From: CAWGUU01 sp963825765
Lineage (GTDB): Bacteria; Actinomycetota; Acidimicrobiia; Acidimicrobiales; AC-14
DNA: 28,095 bases
Reading direction: 5' to 3'
NCBI GenBank assembly: GCA_963825765.1
Contig: CAWGUU010000005.1
Location: 1 to 28,095, forward strand
The notes beneath the pieces are model-generated. The model was not told the origin of the DNA. It was given only the letters and a program-made list of their open reading frames with translations, and ran no database searches. The first letter of the stretch is position 1; each line of letters opens with the position of its first letter. Shown here piece after piece: positions 1-8,190 of this stretch. The translations under genes and the position numbers were made by a program.

Positions 1-39
1 CAGGGGCGCCTGGAGCGCCCGGAGCGCGTCGCTGTCCAT
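1..39 (-). CDS. N-terminal end of an unidentified gene, possibly OsmC-like (partial)
   Basis: An ATG on the minus strand at 39 opens a frame that runs off the left edge and encodes MDSDALRALQAPL. This start resembles that of some actinobacterial OsmC-family peroxide-reducing proteins, but 13 residues are too few to settle it. It lies 27 bases downstream of the pstA stop on the same strand, so it could be read through from the pst operon. No strong ribosome binding site is visible. Confidence 0.3.
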   Translation of the reverse strand, partial: MDSDALRALQAPL

Positions 40-65
40 GCCCCGAGTTTGATTCCCATCGGCTC

Positions 66-950
66 CTAGCGCACGGTGAAGCGGCTGGAGATGATCCTGG
101 CGACGATCGTGAGGATCAGCACGAGCACGATCAGGGTCAGCGCCGCCCCCCAGGCCCGGTCCTGGGCCCCGACGAACGGCAGGGTGGCGTTGGAGAAGAT
201 CTGCGTCGACAGCGCGGTGTTCGGGCCCTCGATCACGTCGAGGTTCAGGGCTCGGGCGGCGCCGATGGTGAACAGGAGGGGAGCGGTCTCCCCCGCCGCC
301 CTGGCCACCGCCAGCAGGCTGCCGCTGGTGATGCCCGGCAGCGCCGCCGGCAGCACGACGGTGAGGATCATGCGCGACTTGCTGGCTCCGAGCGCCGCGC
401 TCGCCTCCCGCAGGTCGTCTGGAACGAGGCGCAGCATCGACTCGGTGGACCGGATGACGATCGGAAGCATCAGGCAGGCCAGCGCCAGCGCCCCGGCGAA
501 GCCGGACTGGCCGAACCGCAGGACCCAGACGGTGTAGACGAACAGTCCCATCACGATGGACGGGACGCCGGTCATGACGTCGCTCAGGAACCTGATGACC
601 CCCGCCAGCCTGCGTCCCTGGCCGTACTCTACGATGTAGACGGCGGCGAGGATCCCAAGTGGCACCGCCATCAGGGTGGCGGTGAGAGTGATGACAAGGG
701 TGCCGGCGATGGCAGGGCCCATGCCCGGCCCGGGGCGCCGGGAGATGGCCGGGATGTCCGATGTCAGGAACTCGAGGTCGACGACGGACATGCCCTTGCT
801 GAGGACGTAGAAGAAGACGAATCCCAACGGGATGGCGGCGACAAGGATCGACCCGTACACGAACGTCGTCGCCAGGTGGTTCCTGACTCGGCGGCTGCGC
901 TGGACGTTGGCCGAGCTGAGGTCGAGGGGGCTGAGGCGAGGGCCGGTCAT
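66..950 (-). CDS. pstA: Phosphate ABC transporter permease PstA
   Basis: PstA is one of the two inner-membrane permeases of the high-affinity phosphate ABC importer PstSCAB. The 294-residue product has the usual length and several hydrophobic helices, the first at about residues 28-50. The cytoplasmic loop that contacts the ATPase reads REASAALGASKSRMI, followed by LPAALPGITSG and the conserved ARAAGETAPLL segment. The start is the ATG inside an ATGA overlap with the pstC stop, which indicates translational coupling. A longer open frame continues upstream on the same strand but only shadows pstC. It is the last gene of the pstS-pstC-pstA unit. No clear terminator follows within the 65 bases left. 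Confidence 0.95.
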   Translation of the reverse strand: MTGPRLSPLDLSSANVQRSRRVRNHLATTFVYGSILVAAIPLGFVFFYVLSKGMSVVDLEFLTSDIPAISRRPGPGMGPAIAGTLVITLTATLMAVPLGILAAVYIVEYGQGRRLAGVIRFLSDVMTGVPSIVMGLFVYTVWVLRFGQSGFAGALALACLMLPIVIRSTESMLRLVPDDLREASAALGASKSRMILTVVLPAALPGITSGSLLAVARAAGETAPLLFTIGAARALNLDVIEGPNTALSTQIFSNATLPFVGAQDRAWGAALTLIVLVLILTIVARIISSRFTVR

Positions 951-1942
951 CTCGACTTCTTGCCTTTGCTCGCCGGTGCGCGGACGATGACCGCCCTGGC
1001 GAAGATGTTCACGACGATCGTCATGGCGAAGAGCACCACGCCCAGGCCGATCAGGGCCGAGCGGTGCAGCCCACCGGCTTCGCCGAACTGGTTGGCGATG
1101 ACGGCGGCGAGAGCGTCCCCCGGGCTGAACAGACGGGCGGTGAGCTGGGCGCTCGACCCGATGACCAAGGCGGCGGCGATCGTCTCGCCCATCGCCCGCC
1201 CGAGGCCGAGCATGACCGCCCCCGTGACGCCGGCCCGGCTGTGGGGGAGGATCGCCCCCCGGATCATCTCCCAGCGGGTGGCACCCAGGGCGAACGCGCC
1301 CTCCTTCTGGCCGGCGGGGACGGTGTCGAACACCTCCCTCGTGAGGGAGGTGATGATCGGGGTGACCATGAGCGCCAGGATGAGACCGGCGGTCATGAAG
1401 CTGCGGCCTGCGGTGGGCGAGCCGAAGACGACGTTCAGGATCGGGATGGGCTCGACCCAGCCGGCGACGACGTCGTAGACCTTGACGATTCTCGGGGCCA
1501 GGACCACAAGGCCCCACAGGCCGAAGACCACCGAAGGAACCGCCGCCAGCAGGTCGACCAGGTAGATGACCGGCTTGCGCAGGCGCCGCGGCGCCAGCTC
1601 GGACAGGAACAGGGCGATCCCGATGCTGATGGGGACTGCGAAGAAGAGCGCGACGGCGGAGACGATCAGGGTGCCGGCGACGAAGGCCAGCGAGCCGTAG
1701 ACGTCGACGCTGGGAGCCCACCGCGAGCCGATGATGAAGCCGATGCCCTCGGCCTGGAACGCCGGCCACGCCTCGGTCACCGTCGAGACGGCGATGAGCA
1801 GGAGGATGACGAGTACCGACAGCCCGCTGGCGAGCGCCGCCCACCTGAAGGCGCTGTCGCCGAGCCTCCGCCGGGTGCCCGTCAGCCGCGGGCCATCCTC
1901 CGGTGGTACGGCCTGCGGCTTGGTGAGGACGGGGGACGACAC
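947..1942 (-). CDS. pstC: Phosphate ABC transporter permease PstC
   Basis: PstC pairs with PstA to form the phosphate channel. The 331-residue protein begins with a short cytoplasmic tail and a first helix at about residues 34-56. It ends with the ABC-permease coupling loop EGAFALGATRWEMIRG and the GLGRAMGETIAAALVIG segment characteristic of PstC. The gene follows pstS by 30 bases and overlaps pstA by four bases (ATGA), so the three are one transcription unit. Its stop is the TGA within that overlap. Nothing is unusual about length or motifs. Confidence 0.95.
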   Translation of the reverse strand: MSSPVLTKPQAVPPEDGPRLTGTRRRLGDSAFRWAALASGLSVLVILLLIAVSTVTEAWPAFQAEGIGFIIGSRWAPSVDVYGSLAFVAGTLIVSAVALFFAVPISIGIALFLSELAPRRLRKPVIYLVDLLAAVPSVVFGLWGLVVLAPRIVKVYDVVAGWVEPIPILNVVFGSPTAGRSFMTAGLILALMVTPIITSLTREVFDTVPAGQKEGAFALGATRWEMIRGAILPHSRAGVTGAVMLGLGRAMGETIAAALVIGSSAQLTARLFSPGDALAAVIANQFGEAGGLHRSALIGLGVVLFAMTIVVNIFARAVIVRAPASKGKKSR

Positions 1943-1972
1943 GTCAGTCGGTACGCACGGGTGGCTTCAATG

Positions 1973-3064
1973 TCAGGCCGGGGCGGCGATGAGGGCGATC
2001 TGGGACTTGGCCTTGTCCTGGACGTTCGTCGGGAGCTTGGCGAAGTCGATGTCGCCGGCGAAGTCCTGGGCGTCGGTCACCAGGAAGGTCAGGAAGCTCT
2101 TGACGGCGTCGCCCTTTGCCCTGTCGGTCTGGTTCTTGTACACGATGATCCAGGTCGGGGCGGTGATGGGGTAGGAGTCGGCACCCCCGGCGTTGAGCGG
2201 GTTGTAGGTGCCGTCCGGGTTGACGGTGACGTTCTGGAGCGCGGCGGTGGCACCGGCGACGGTGGGCTTGACCGCCTTGCCGTCCTTGTTCTCGACCGCC
2301 GCCGTCTGCAACGCGGTGGCGACGGCGTCGGAGAGGTCGACGTAACCCACGGCGCCGTCGGTGGTCTTGACGATCTGCGCGACTCCCTGGTTGCCGTTGC
2401 CGGCCTGGGTGTCGGCCGGCCACTCGACGGTGGAGCCCGACTTCAGCGTCCACACCGTCGGGGACGCGGCGACCAGGTACTTGGTGAAGTTCTCCGTGGT
2501 ACCCGAGCCGTCCGAGCGATGGGCGACCGTGATGGCGGTGCCGGGCAGCGTCGCCTTGGGGTTCAGCGCCTTGATGGCGGGGTCGTCCCACTGCTTGACC
2601 TCGCGTTGGAAGATCTTGGCGATGGTGTCGGCGTCGAGCTCCAGGTTGGGTACGGACGAGAGGTTGTAGGAGACCGTGATGGGTGCCGCGATCGTGGGCA
2701 CGTAGAGGAACTCACCCTTGTACTTGGGCACGTCCTCGGCCTTGACGATGCCGTCGGTGCCGGCGTAGTCGACCACACCGTCCTGCAGCTCCTGGCGGCC
2801 CTTGCCGGATCCGCCGCCGGCGTAGTTCACGATGACGGTGGGCTGCACCGTCTTGTACGCCTCGATCGACTCCTCGTAGAAGACCTTCGGGAAGGTGGCT
2901 CCCGAGCCGTTCAGCGTCGCGGCCGCGAGGGGCACCTGGGTCGAGCCCGTCGACGTCCCCGTGTCCTTGCTGCTCCCGCACGCAACCGCGGCCATGGCCA
3001 GGATGACACTTGCAGCCAGCAGCTTGGTGACCCCCGGCCTGGTGATGTGGGTGCTTCTCGGCAT
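1973..3064 (-). CDS. pstS: Phosphate-binding lipoprotein PstS
   Basis: PstS captures phosphate outside the membrane and delivers it to PstCA. The 363-residue precursor has a signal peptide with a lipobox ending AVAC, so the mature protein is probably lipid-anchored at that Cys. Family motifs are visible: LNGSGATFPKVFYEE near the mature N-terminus, VNYAGGGSGKGRQEL, and HRSDGSGTTENFTKYL, which supply phosphate ligands. The ATG at 3064 was chosen over an upstream in-frame start at 3196 because it has a strong GGGGGAGG ribosome site about 7 bases ahead and starts directly at the signal peptide. The longer frame would also run across the PHO box. It is first in pstS-pstC-pstA. Confidence 0.95.
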   Translation of the reverse strand: MPRSTHITRPGVTKLLAASVILAMAAVACGSSKDTGTSTGSTQVPLAAATLNGSGATFPKVFYEESIEAYKTVQPTVIVNYAGGGSGKGRQELQDGVVDYAGTDGIVKAEDVPKYKGEFLYVPTIAAPITVSYNLSSVPNLELDADTIAKIFQREVKQWDDPAIKALNPKATLPGTAITVAHRSDGSGTTENFTKYLVAASPTVWTLKSGSTVEWPADTQAGNGNQGVAQIVKTTDGAVGYVDLSDAVATALQTAAVENKDGKAVKPTVAGATAALQNVTVNPDGTYNPLNAGGADSYPITAPTWIIVYKNQTDRAKGDAVKSFLTFLVTDAQDFAGDIDFAKLPTNVQDKAKSQIALIAAPA

Positions 3065-3137
3065 GGTTTCCAACCTCCCCCTTCGTCGAGTCTCAGGGGC
3101 CGCAGGGTACGGAGCGGGATTGTCCTCGGACTGGCCG

Positions 3138-3170
3138 ATGGATGAATGACCGGTGAACGGACGGTGAAGT
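3138..3170 (-). promoter_or_regulatory. PHO box upstream of pstS
   Basis: Read on the minus strand, three 11-base units follow one another: ACTTCACCGTC (3170-3160), CGTTCACCGGT (3159-3149) and the weaker CATTCATCCAT (3148-3138). The TTCA cores are exactly 11 bases apart, as in known actinobacterial PHO boxes bound by PhoP/RegX3-type regulators. The box ends 73 bases upstream of the pstS start. A weak -10 candidate TACCCT lies at 3109-3104. Binding by the regulator encoded at 13174-13902 is inferred. Confidence 0.8.
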
Positions 3171-3205
3171 CCGATCGGACGGCGTTCGTTGCGCACCGGT
3201 CCCCC

Positions 3206-3913
3206 TCAGGAGAAGGGCTGGCTGCCGGCCACCGGCCCCCCGTTGCCGACCGGATCGTTGGCGTACAGCCTCCCCGTCACCATGTAGCCGACCCGCCCGG
3301 CGATGTTCACCGCGTGGTCGGCGATGCGCTCGAAGTACCTGCCCACGAGGGCCAACTGGACGACGAGGTGCAGCGTGCCCTCGTCGGTGACAGGCATGCT
3401 GAAGATGGCGCGGAACAACTCCTTCTGGAGGTCGTCCATGACGTCGTCCATGTCGGCAAGAGCCTTGGCCCGCACCGGGTCACGCTCGGCGAACACGTCG
3501 GTGGCCACGCTCAGCTGGATCGTGGCCTGCTCCCGCATCCTGTCGACGAGGCCTCGGATCCGTGGGTCGATGCGATGAGGGTAGAGACGCCGGGTGGCCT
3601 TGGCGATGTTGATCATCAGGTCGCCGATGCGCTCGAGCTCGTGCACGACGCGCACCGTCGTCACCAGCGTCCGCAGATCGACGGCCATCGGCTGCTGGCG
3701 GGCGAGCATGAGGTAGACCCGCTCCTCCATGTCGTGGGCCAGGGCGTCCAGGCTCTCGTCGCCGGCGATCACCCGCTCGGCCCCGGCAAGGTCGTACTCC
3801 AGCAGCGCGGCGGTGCCGGTCTGTATGGCTTCGGAGGCCATGGCCGACAGTCGGATGACGTCCTCGCACAGCTCCGCCAGCTCCTCGTGGAAGACCTTGC
3901 GGGTCTCGGTCAT
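3206..3913 (-). CDS. phoU: Phosphate transport regulator PhoU
   Basis: PhoU is a cytoplasmic helical-bundle protein that links the state of the Pst transporter to the PhoR/SenX3 kinase and restrains phosphate uptake. The 235-residue product contains the two family repeats with metal-binding signatures ELERIGDLMINIAK (about residue 90) and FERIADHAVNIAGRV (about residue 193). The gene starts only two bases after the pstB stop, so both are surely co-transcribed. Its own stop lies 35 bases before the PHO box that drives pstS, so readthrough into pstSCA is possible. The last 15 or so residues are a Gly/Pro-rich tail. Confidence 0.93.
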   Translation of the reverse strand: MTETRKVFHEELAELCEDVIRLSAMASEAIQTGTAALLEYDLAGAERVIAGDESLDALAHDMEERVYLMLARQQPMAVDLRTLVTTVRVVHELERIGDLMINIAKATRRLYPHRIDPRIRGLVDRMREQATIQLSVATDVFAERDPVRAKALADMDDVMDDLQKELFRAIFSMPVTDEGTLHLVVQLALVGRYFERIADHAVNIAGRVGYMVTGRLYANDPVGNGGPVAGSQPFS

Positions 3914-3915
3914 CT

Positions 3916-4812
3916 TCAGCCGAACCGGCCTGTGATGTAGGCCTCGGTGCGCTCTTCGCTCGGGGTGGTGAAGATCTTCTGGGTGTCGTCGAACTCGACC
4001 AGCACGCCCGTGCGGGTGTCGGACTCGGGGTTGACCTCGGCGGTGAAGAACGCAGTCTTGTCGCTCACGCGGGCTGCCTGCTGCATGTTGTGGGTGACGA
4101 TCACGATGGTGAAGTCGTTCTTGAGCTCCTGCATCAGGTCCTCGATGCGGGTGGTGGCGATCGGGTCGAGGGCCGAGCAGGGCTCGTCCATGAGGATGAC
4201 TTCAGGCTGGGTGGCGATCGTCCTGGCGATGCACAGGCGCTGCTGCTGGCCGCCCGACATCTCCAGGGCCGACGACTTCAGCCGGTTCTTGACCTCGTCC
4301 CAGAGCGCAGCCTTGCGCAGGGCCTGCTCCACGATGTCTCCCAGGTCGCCCTTCATGTTGGCGATACGCGGCCCGAAGGCGACGTTGTCGAAGATCGACT
4401 TGGGGAACGGGTTCGGCTTCTGGAACACCATCCCGATGCGCCTGCGGACCTCGACCGCGTCGACAGCCGGGTCGTACAGGTCGAGACCGTGGAACAGGAT
4501 CTTGCCCTCGATGTGGGCGCCGGCGATGAGGTCGTTCATGCGGTTCAGGCAGCGCAGGACGGTGGTCTTCCCGCAGCCGGACGGGCCGATGAACGCCGTG
4601 ATCTTGTTGGACCTGACCTCCAGGTTCACGTCGCGCACGGCCCGGAACTTGCCGTAGAACACGTGGAGGTCCTGGAGCGAGAACACGGGGGCGCCGTCCA
4701 TCTCAGGCTCTCCGCCCGAGGAAGAGGACTCCGCAGGACGGCTCGGCACGTCGATCGGCCGCCCTACGTTCGCCACCACAGCCCGCGTGTCGGGGCTGAC
4801 CTCCGTGCTCAT
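3916..4812 (-). CDS. pstB: Phosphate ABC transporter ATPase PstB
   Basis: PstB is the cytoplasmic ATPase that powers phosphate import. Visible motifs are Walker A GPSGCGKTT, the Q-loop in GMVFQKPNPFPKS, the signature MSGGQQQRL, Walker B VILMDEPCSALDP and the switch histidine in VTHNM. The ATG at 4812 gives 298 residues with a 37-residue low-complexity N-terminal extension. It sits about 10 bases after a -10-like TACAGT, suggesting a leaderless message. The internal ATG at 4701 has a GGAGAG ribosome site and gives 261 residues, closer to the family length. Either start is possible. The gene lies first in a pstB-phoU unit, an order unlike the usual pstSCAB-phoU. Confidence 0.93.
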   Translation of the reverse strand: MSTEVSPDTRAVVANVGRPIDVPSRPAESSSSGGEPEMDGAPVFSLQDLHVFYGKFRAVRDVNLEVRSNKITAFIGPSGCGKTTVLRCLNRMNDLIAGAHIEGKILFHGLDLYDPAVDAVEVRRRIGMVFQKPNPFPKSIFDNVAFGPRIANMKGDLGDIVEQALRKAALWDEVKNRLKSSALEMSGGQQQRLCIARTIATQPEVILMDEPCSALDPIATTRIEDLMQELKNDFTIVIVTHNMQQAARVSDKTAFFTAEVNPESDTRTGVLVEFDDTQKIFTTPSEERTEAYITGRFG

Positions 4813-4822
4813 GAGAACGGCG

Positions 4823-4878
4823 ACTGTAGAGCCTGTGGATGACACCGAAAGGTATCGACGGTGAACGGCAGGTGAACA
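4823..4878 (-). promoter_or_regulatory. PHO box and -10 element for pstB-phoU
   Basis: On the minus strand two good 11-base units, TGTTCACCTGC (4878-4868) and CGTTCACCGTC (4867-4857), are followed by a degenerate third (4856-4846). A -10-like TACAGT lies at 4828-4823, placing transcription start near the pstB ATG at 4812. The degenerate unit would cover the -35 region, as expected for an activator that replaces a poor -35. Confidence 0.75.
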
Positions 4879-4889
4879 ACGGCCCGGCG

Positions 4890-4929
4890 GTCCACGGCTG
4901 TGGACAACGTTCGCCGGTCGTTCACCCGC
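4890..4929 (+). promoter_or_regulatory. Inverted repeat and PHO box facing the DedA-like gene
   Basis: On the plus strand two 11-base units follow directly: CGTTCGCCGGT (4908-4918) and CGTTCACCCGC (4919-4929). Their TTC cores are 11 bases apart and point toward the rightward membrane-protein gene. Just upstream a perfect inverted repeat GTCCAC-GGCT-GTGGAC (4890-4905) sits between this box and the oppositely oriented pstB box. No good -10 was found downstream. The role of the inverted repeat is unknown. Confidence 0.55.
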
Positions 4930-4980
4930 GACCGCGACGCAGTCCACCCTGGGGTCACGGGCGCCCGGGAGACTCCTGGC

Positions 4981-5712
4981 GTGCGGTTGTCGGGAGGCCC
5001 GGCGAGAGCCACGGCGGTGCTGTCGGTCCCGTTGGCCCTTCTCACCGCTTCCTCGCTGGTCGGCACCGTGCTGGCGCCGCACCTGCTGGTGGCCAACCCC
5101 CTTGTCCTCGTCGTGCTGGCGCCCCGGACCCTGTACCTGACCGTCGCCGCCGGCCGCGTGCCACTGGGCCTCTTCCTCGTCGTGGGGCTGCTCCGGCTGG
5201 CCGCCGCCGATCCGTCGCACTACCTGCTCGGTCGTCTCCACGGTCCTCGTCTGACCGAGCTGGCCCAGCGGCGGGCGGGATCTCGCCGGATGATCGCCCT
5301 GGGACTTCGGGCCTGGCACCGGATCGGTCTGCCGATCGTCGCCCTGTCGCCGAGCGGGAAGTTCCTGGTGCTGGCCGGCGCCAGCGGCATGCCGCACCGG
5401 CGGGTGGCGGCGGCGGCGCTCGGCGGCACGCTGGTGCAGCTGCTCGCGCTCTACGCCGCCGGCCGGGCGGTTGCCGGGCCGGCCGACGCCTTGGCGTCCC
5501 TGGCCGCCGAGCACGCCGCCGTCCTGGTGCTGGTCACGGCGGCGGCGATGGTGACGGTGCTCGTCCGGGCGGCGCTCCGCCGCCGCCCACGCCCAGACAT
5601 GGCGGTCGGCGAGAAGTCAGCCGGCGATGAGCGAGGGCTGGCGGGCGTGGAACTCGATGCGGCTGCCGTAGAGCTTCTCGAACAGCATCCGCTTGCGCCG
5701 TGCGCCCCATAG
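4981..5712 (+). CDS. DedA/VTT-family integral membrane protein
   Basis: The 243-residue product has several hydrophobic segments and resembles the actinobacterial VTT (DedA/SNARE-associated) group. The resemblance rests on NPLVLVVLAPRTLYL, LRLAAADPSHYLLGRLHG and the late SPSGKFLVLAGASGMP stretch. DedA-family proteins act in lipid translocation, including undecaprenyl-phosphate recycling; a specific substrate here cannot be read from sequence. The GTG at 4981 was preferred because a GGGAG site lies about 9 bases ahead and an in-frame GTG at 4900 would fall inside regulatory repeats. It is divergent from pstB and has a PHO box of its own. Its 3' end overlaps the convergent ppx gene by 96 bases, so its last 30 residues, which look unconserved, may reflect a sequence error. 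Confidence 0.7.
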   Translation: MRLSGGPARATAVLSVPLALLTASSLVGTVLAPHLLVANPLVLVVLAPRTLYLTVAAGRVPLGLFLVVGLLRLAAADPSHYLLGRLHGPRLTELAQRRAGSRRMIALGLRAWHRIGLPIVALSPSGKFLVLAGASGMPHRRVAAAALGGTLVQLLALYAAGRAVAGPADALASLAAEHAAVLVLVTAAAMVTVLVRAALRRRPRPDMAVGEKSAGDERGLAGVELDAAAVELLEQHPLAPCAP

Positions 5713-7168
5713 CTCCAGCTGCAGGTCGCCCCTTCCCTCGACGGTGACGCGGACGCGGGAGCCGGCGAGCTCGGCGTGCACGTCCTCGACCGCCCCTGCG
5801 TGCGCCGAAGTCGAGGCCGTCGGCGATCCGGAGGAGGGTGGCCAGCGTGCCGAACTGCGCCTGGCGGGCCGCGGGGAGCGACCCGTAGGGCTCGTGGGAC
5901 GGCTTCGGGTCGCCCCGGCGGTGGTAGCGGGCCACGCAGGCCAGTGCGTCGACCTCTTCGGGGTCGAACCCCCGCAGCCGCCCGTGCTGGATGAGGTAGC
6001 AGGTGTGCTTGTGGTGGGACTCGTGGGCCACGTGGTGGCCGATGTCGTGGAGGAGGGCGGCGTGCTCGAGGAGCTCCCGATCGTCGAGCCCCAGCCCGTG
6101 GAGGGCCGTGGTGCTGTCGAACAGCTGGGTCGCCAGGCGGGCGACCTGGCGCCCGTGGGCCTCGTCCCAGCCGCAGCGGCGGGCCAGGCCGAGCACCGAG
6201 GACCGGCGGATGGCGCGGGGGTCGCTGGTCCAGACCGCGGGGTCGAAGCGGCTGATGACGTCGAGCACCATGCCCTCGCGGAGGGCCCACTCGCTGACGG
6301 TCAGCTCGGAGACACCGAACAGCTCCATGGCCACGGTGGTCACCATCGACCCGGCAGGGATCTGGTCGACCCTGCGAGCGTCGAGACCGGGGATGCGCGC
6401 CCGCTGGCCGGCGTCGGCGGCCATGACCGCGTCGTGGACGACAAGTAGCTCCTCCCGGCTCACCGTGACCTGATTGACCGACACGGGGACGACACCCGTA
6501 CGGCGGGCGACCACGATGCGGGCCAGGTCGCAGAACGTGCCGCTGGTGCCGACGGCCATGGTGGGGCGGAGCGCCGCGGTCTCTTCGGCCACCGGCGCCA
6601 GGGTGGCGGTCAGGCGCTCGCGGAGGCGGCGGGCGTCGTGCACCGACGGGGGGTCGTGGGCCACCAGCTCGGCCGACAGGCGGGCGACGCCGAGCGGGAG
6701 GGTCGCGGCGTGCAGGAGGCCCCCGGAGCCGCCCACCATGATCTCCAGGCTCCCGCCGCCGAGGTCGAGGCACAGGGCCGGCCCGGGGTCGATCAGCACG
6801 CTGGCCCGAACCGCCCCGAGGATCAGGCGGGCCTCCTCCATGCCACTCAGGACCCGTACCCGCACGCCCGTCTCGGCGTAGATGGCGTCGACCACCTCGC
6901 CGCCGTTGTCGGCCTCGCGGATGGCGCTGGTGGCGCAGGCGGCCAGCTCGGTGACGCCCTGGGAGTCGGCCAGCGACTTGAAACGGCGGATGGTGGCGAT
7001 GGCCCGGGCCAGGGCCGCCTCGGTGACCCTGCCCTCCCGGCTGACGACGTCGCCCAGCCGGAGCATCTCCTTGTCGCGCAGGAGCGACTTCAGGCTCCCC
7101 GGTTTCGACGCATCGACCACCACGAGATGGAACGAGTTGGAGCCAAGGTCGATGGCGGCGATACGCAT
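5617..7168 (-). CDS. ppx: Ppx/GppA exopolyphosphatase with HD domain (frameshift near 5804-5811)
   Basis: Ppx/GppA phosphatases remove terminal phosphates from polyphosphate or pppGpp. The actin-like fold shows its two phosphate loops, DLGSNSFHLVVVD at about residue 7 and DLGGGSLEIMVGG at about 135. A C-terminal HD-type domain follows (HAALLHDIGHHVAHESHHKH). At the DGLDF codons the frame changes: the continuation AHAGAVEDVHAEL to WGARRKRMLFEKLYGSRIEF is in the next frame and ends at TGA 5617-5619. One extra base, or two missing, around 5804-5811 explains this. The ATG at 7168 lies about 10 bases after a -10-like TACCAT and lacks a ribosome site, so the message may be leaderless. It follows sixA and has its own PHO box. 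Confidence 0.88.
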
Positions 7169-7177
7169 GTCGAGGCA

Positions 7178-7232
7178 TGGTACGGACGGAAGGTGTCCGG
7201 TCGGGCACCGTCCGACGAACGTCGGGTGAACT
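7178..7232 (-). promoter_or_regulatory. PHO box and -10 element upstream of ppx
   Basis: On the minus strand AGTTCACCCGA (7232-7222) and CGTTCGTCGGA (7221-7211) form two 11-base direct repeats, and a weak third follows (7210-7200). A -10-like TACCAT lies at 7183-7178, placing transcription start at or just before the ppx ATG (7168). This suggests that ppx can be expressed on its own under phosphate limitation, as well as from the upstream ppk genes. Confidence 0.65.
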
Positions 7233-7238
7233 GGCGGG

Positions 7239-7706
7239 TCAGGGTTTCGGCAGGTACCGGGCGCGTACGAAGCGACCGCCGTCGGCCTCGAGCACCCACG
7301 TCGAGCCCTTGGCGAGGGGGGGATCGTCGCCGAGGTCGACTCCGTCCTCTGCCTGGAGGCAGGAGAAGAGGTTCTCGATGACGTCGCCGTGGGTGCAGAG
7401 CACCGAGACCGTCCCCGCCGAGCGCCGGGCGAGGGCCATGACGTCGGCAGGAGGGCTGCCCTCGGCCAGGGCGGCGTCGACGTCGACCGGCAGGCGCCGG
7501 TCGCACGCCAGGTGGACCACAGTCTCCAGGCACCGCACGTACCAGCTGGACACGATGCGCTCCACCCGGAACGGCGCCAGCACGTCGACGAGGCCGGCGG
7601 CTTCGCGTCGGCCCCTGCCGGTCAGTGGGCGGCGCCCGTCGGGGCCATCCCACTTCTCGCGGTCGCCGGCGTAGGCGTGCCGCACCACCAGAAGCGGGAC
7701 CGTCAT
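7239..7706 (-). CDS. SixA-like histidine phosphatase
   Basis: This 155-residue protein belongs to the histidine (RHG/RHA) phosphatase superfamily. The phosphohistidine motif VVRHAYAGDR is at residues 7-16, and the second catalytic His is in VLCTHGDVIENLF near residue 108. SixA relatives dephosphorylate protein histidines; in mycobacterial MutT1 a similar domain is fused behind a Nudix domain. Here a Nudix gene lies directly upstream, seven bases away on the same strand, so the two probably act as the split equivalent of MutT1. The start is the ATG at 7706. Substrate is not determined by sequence. Confidence 0.8.
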   Translation of the reverse strand: MTVPLLVVRHAYAGDREKWDGPDGRRPLTGRGRREAAGLVDVLAPFRVERIVSSWYVRCLETVVHLACDRRLPVDVDAALAEGSPPADVMALARRSAGTVSVLCTHGDVIENLFSCLQAEDGVDLGDDPPLAKGSTWVLEADGGRFVRARYLPKP

Positions 7707-7713
7707 CCGTCGG

Positions 7714-8190
7714 TCATCGGTTTGGCGGCGCCGGTGGCCGGAACGACTTCAGCACCTGGCGGTCACGGTCGTAGCTCATCAGGGCCTCCGCCTCGGCGGG
7801 CGACACCCAACGGACGGCGTCGACCTCCCTGTTCGGCACGAACGACCAGTCGTCGGGGGTCGCCGCCACTGGCGTCATGGCCCAGAACCTGACCGTCTTG
7901 TACCGGCCCTTGCGGTCGAGGTAGTGGGCGCCGCGCAGCTCGGGACCGGCGTCGCAGCGCAGGCCGGTCTCCTCCTCGACCTCCCGCAGGGCGGCGGCGT
8001 GCTCGGTCTCGTTCCCGTCGACCTTGCCCTTGGGCAGGCTCCAGTCGTCGTAGCGCGGGCGGTGCACGAGGATGACCTCGACCGACCCGTCGCCGGGCCG
8101 TGGGCGCCACACCACGCCCCCGCCGGCACGGACGCGCCGCCACGGCCGTAAGCGGCGCCAGCGCCGTAAGCGGCGCCCTACTTCAGCCAT
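7714..8190 (-). CDS. Nudix hydrolase (MutT1-like N-terminal half)
   Basis: Nudix enzymes cleave nucleoside diphosphates linked to another moiety. The complete Nudix box is present: G-x5-E then x7-REVEEETGL, around residues 64-86, preceded by WSLPKGKVDGNE. The match to the N-terminal half of mycobacterial MutT1, and the SixA gene immediately downstream, suggest action on oxidised nucleotides or dinucleoside polyphosphates. The 158-residue product begins inside the last codons of the CHAD gene (13-base overlap). Its first 20 residues are Arg/Trp-rich and arise from an 18-base tandem duplication, so the N-terminal extension may be recent or dispensable. In mycobacteria mutT1 also lies next to ppk. 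Confidence 0.85.
   Translation of the reverse strand: MAEVGRRLRRWRRLRPWRRVRAGGGVVWRPRPGDGSVEVILVHRPRYDDWSLPKGKVDGNETEHAAALREVEEETGLRCDAGPELRGAHYLDRKGRYKTVRFWAMTPVAATPDDWSFVPNREVDAVRWVSPAEAEALMSYDRDRQVLKSFRPPAPPNR
8145..8177. repeat. 18-base tandem duplication at the Nudix gene start
   Basis: The 15-mer GCCGTAAGCGGCGCC occurs at 8145-8159 and again at 8163-8177, a period of 18 bases. In the Nudix frame it encodes two copies of RRLRxW. It also covers the Nudix/CHAD gene overlap. The unit is partly self-complementary. Confidence 0.8.
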
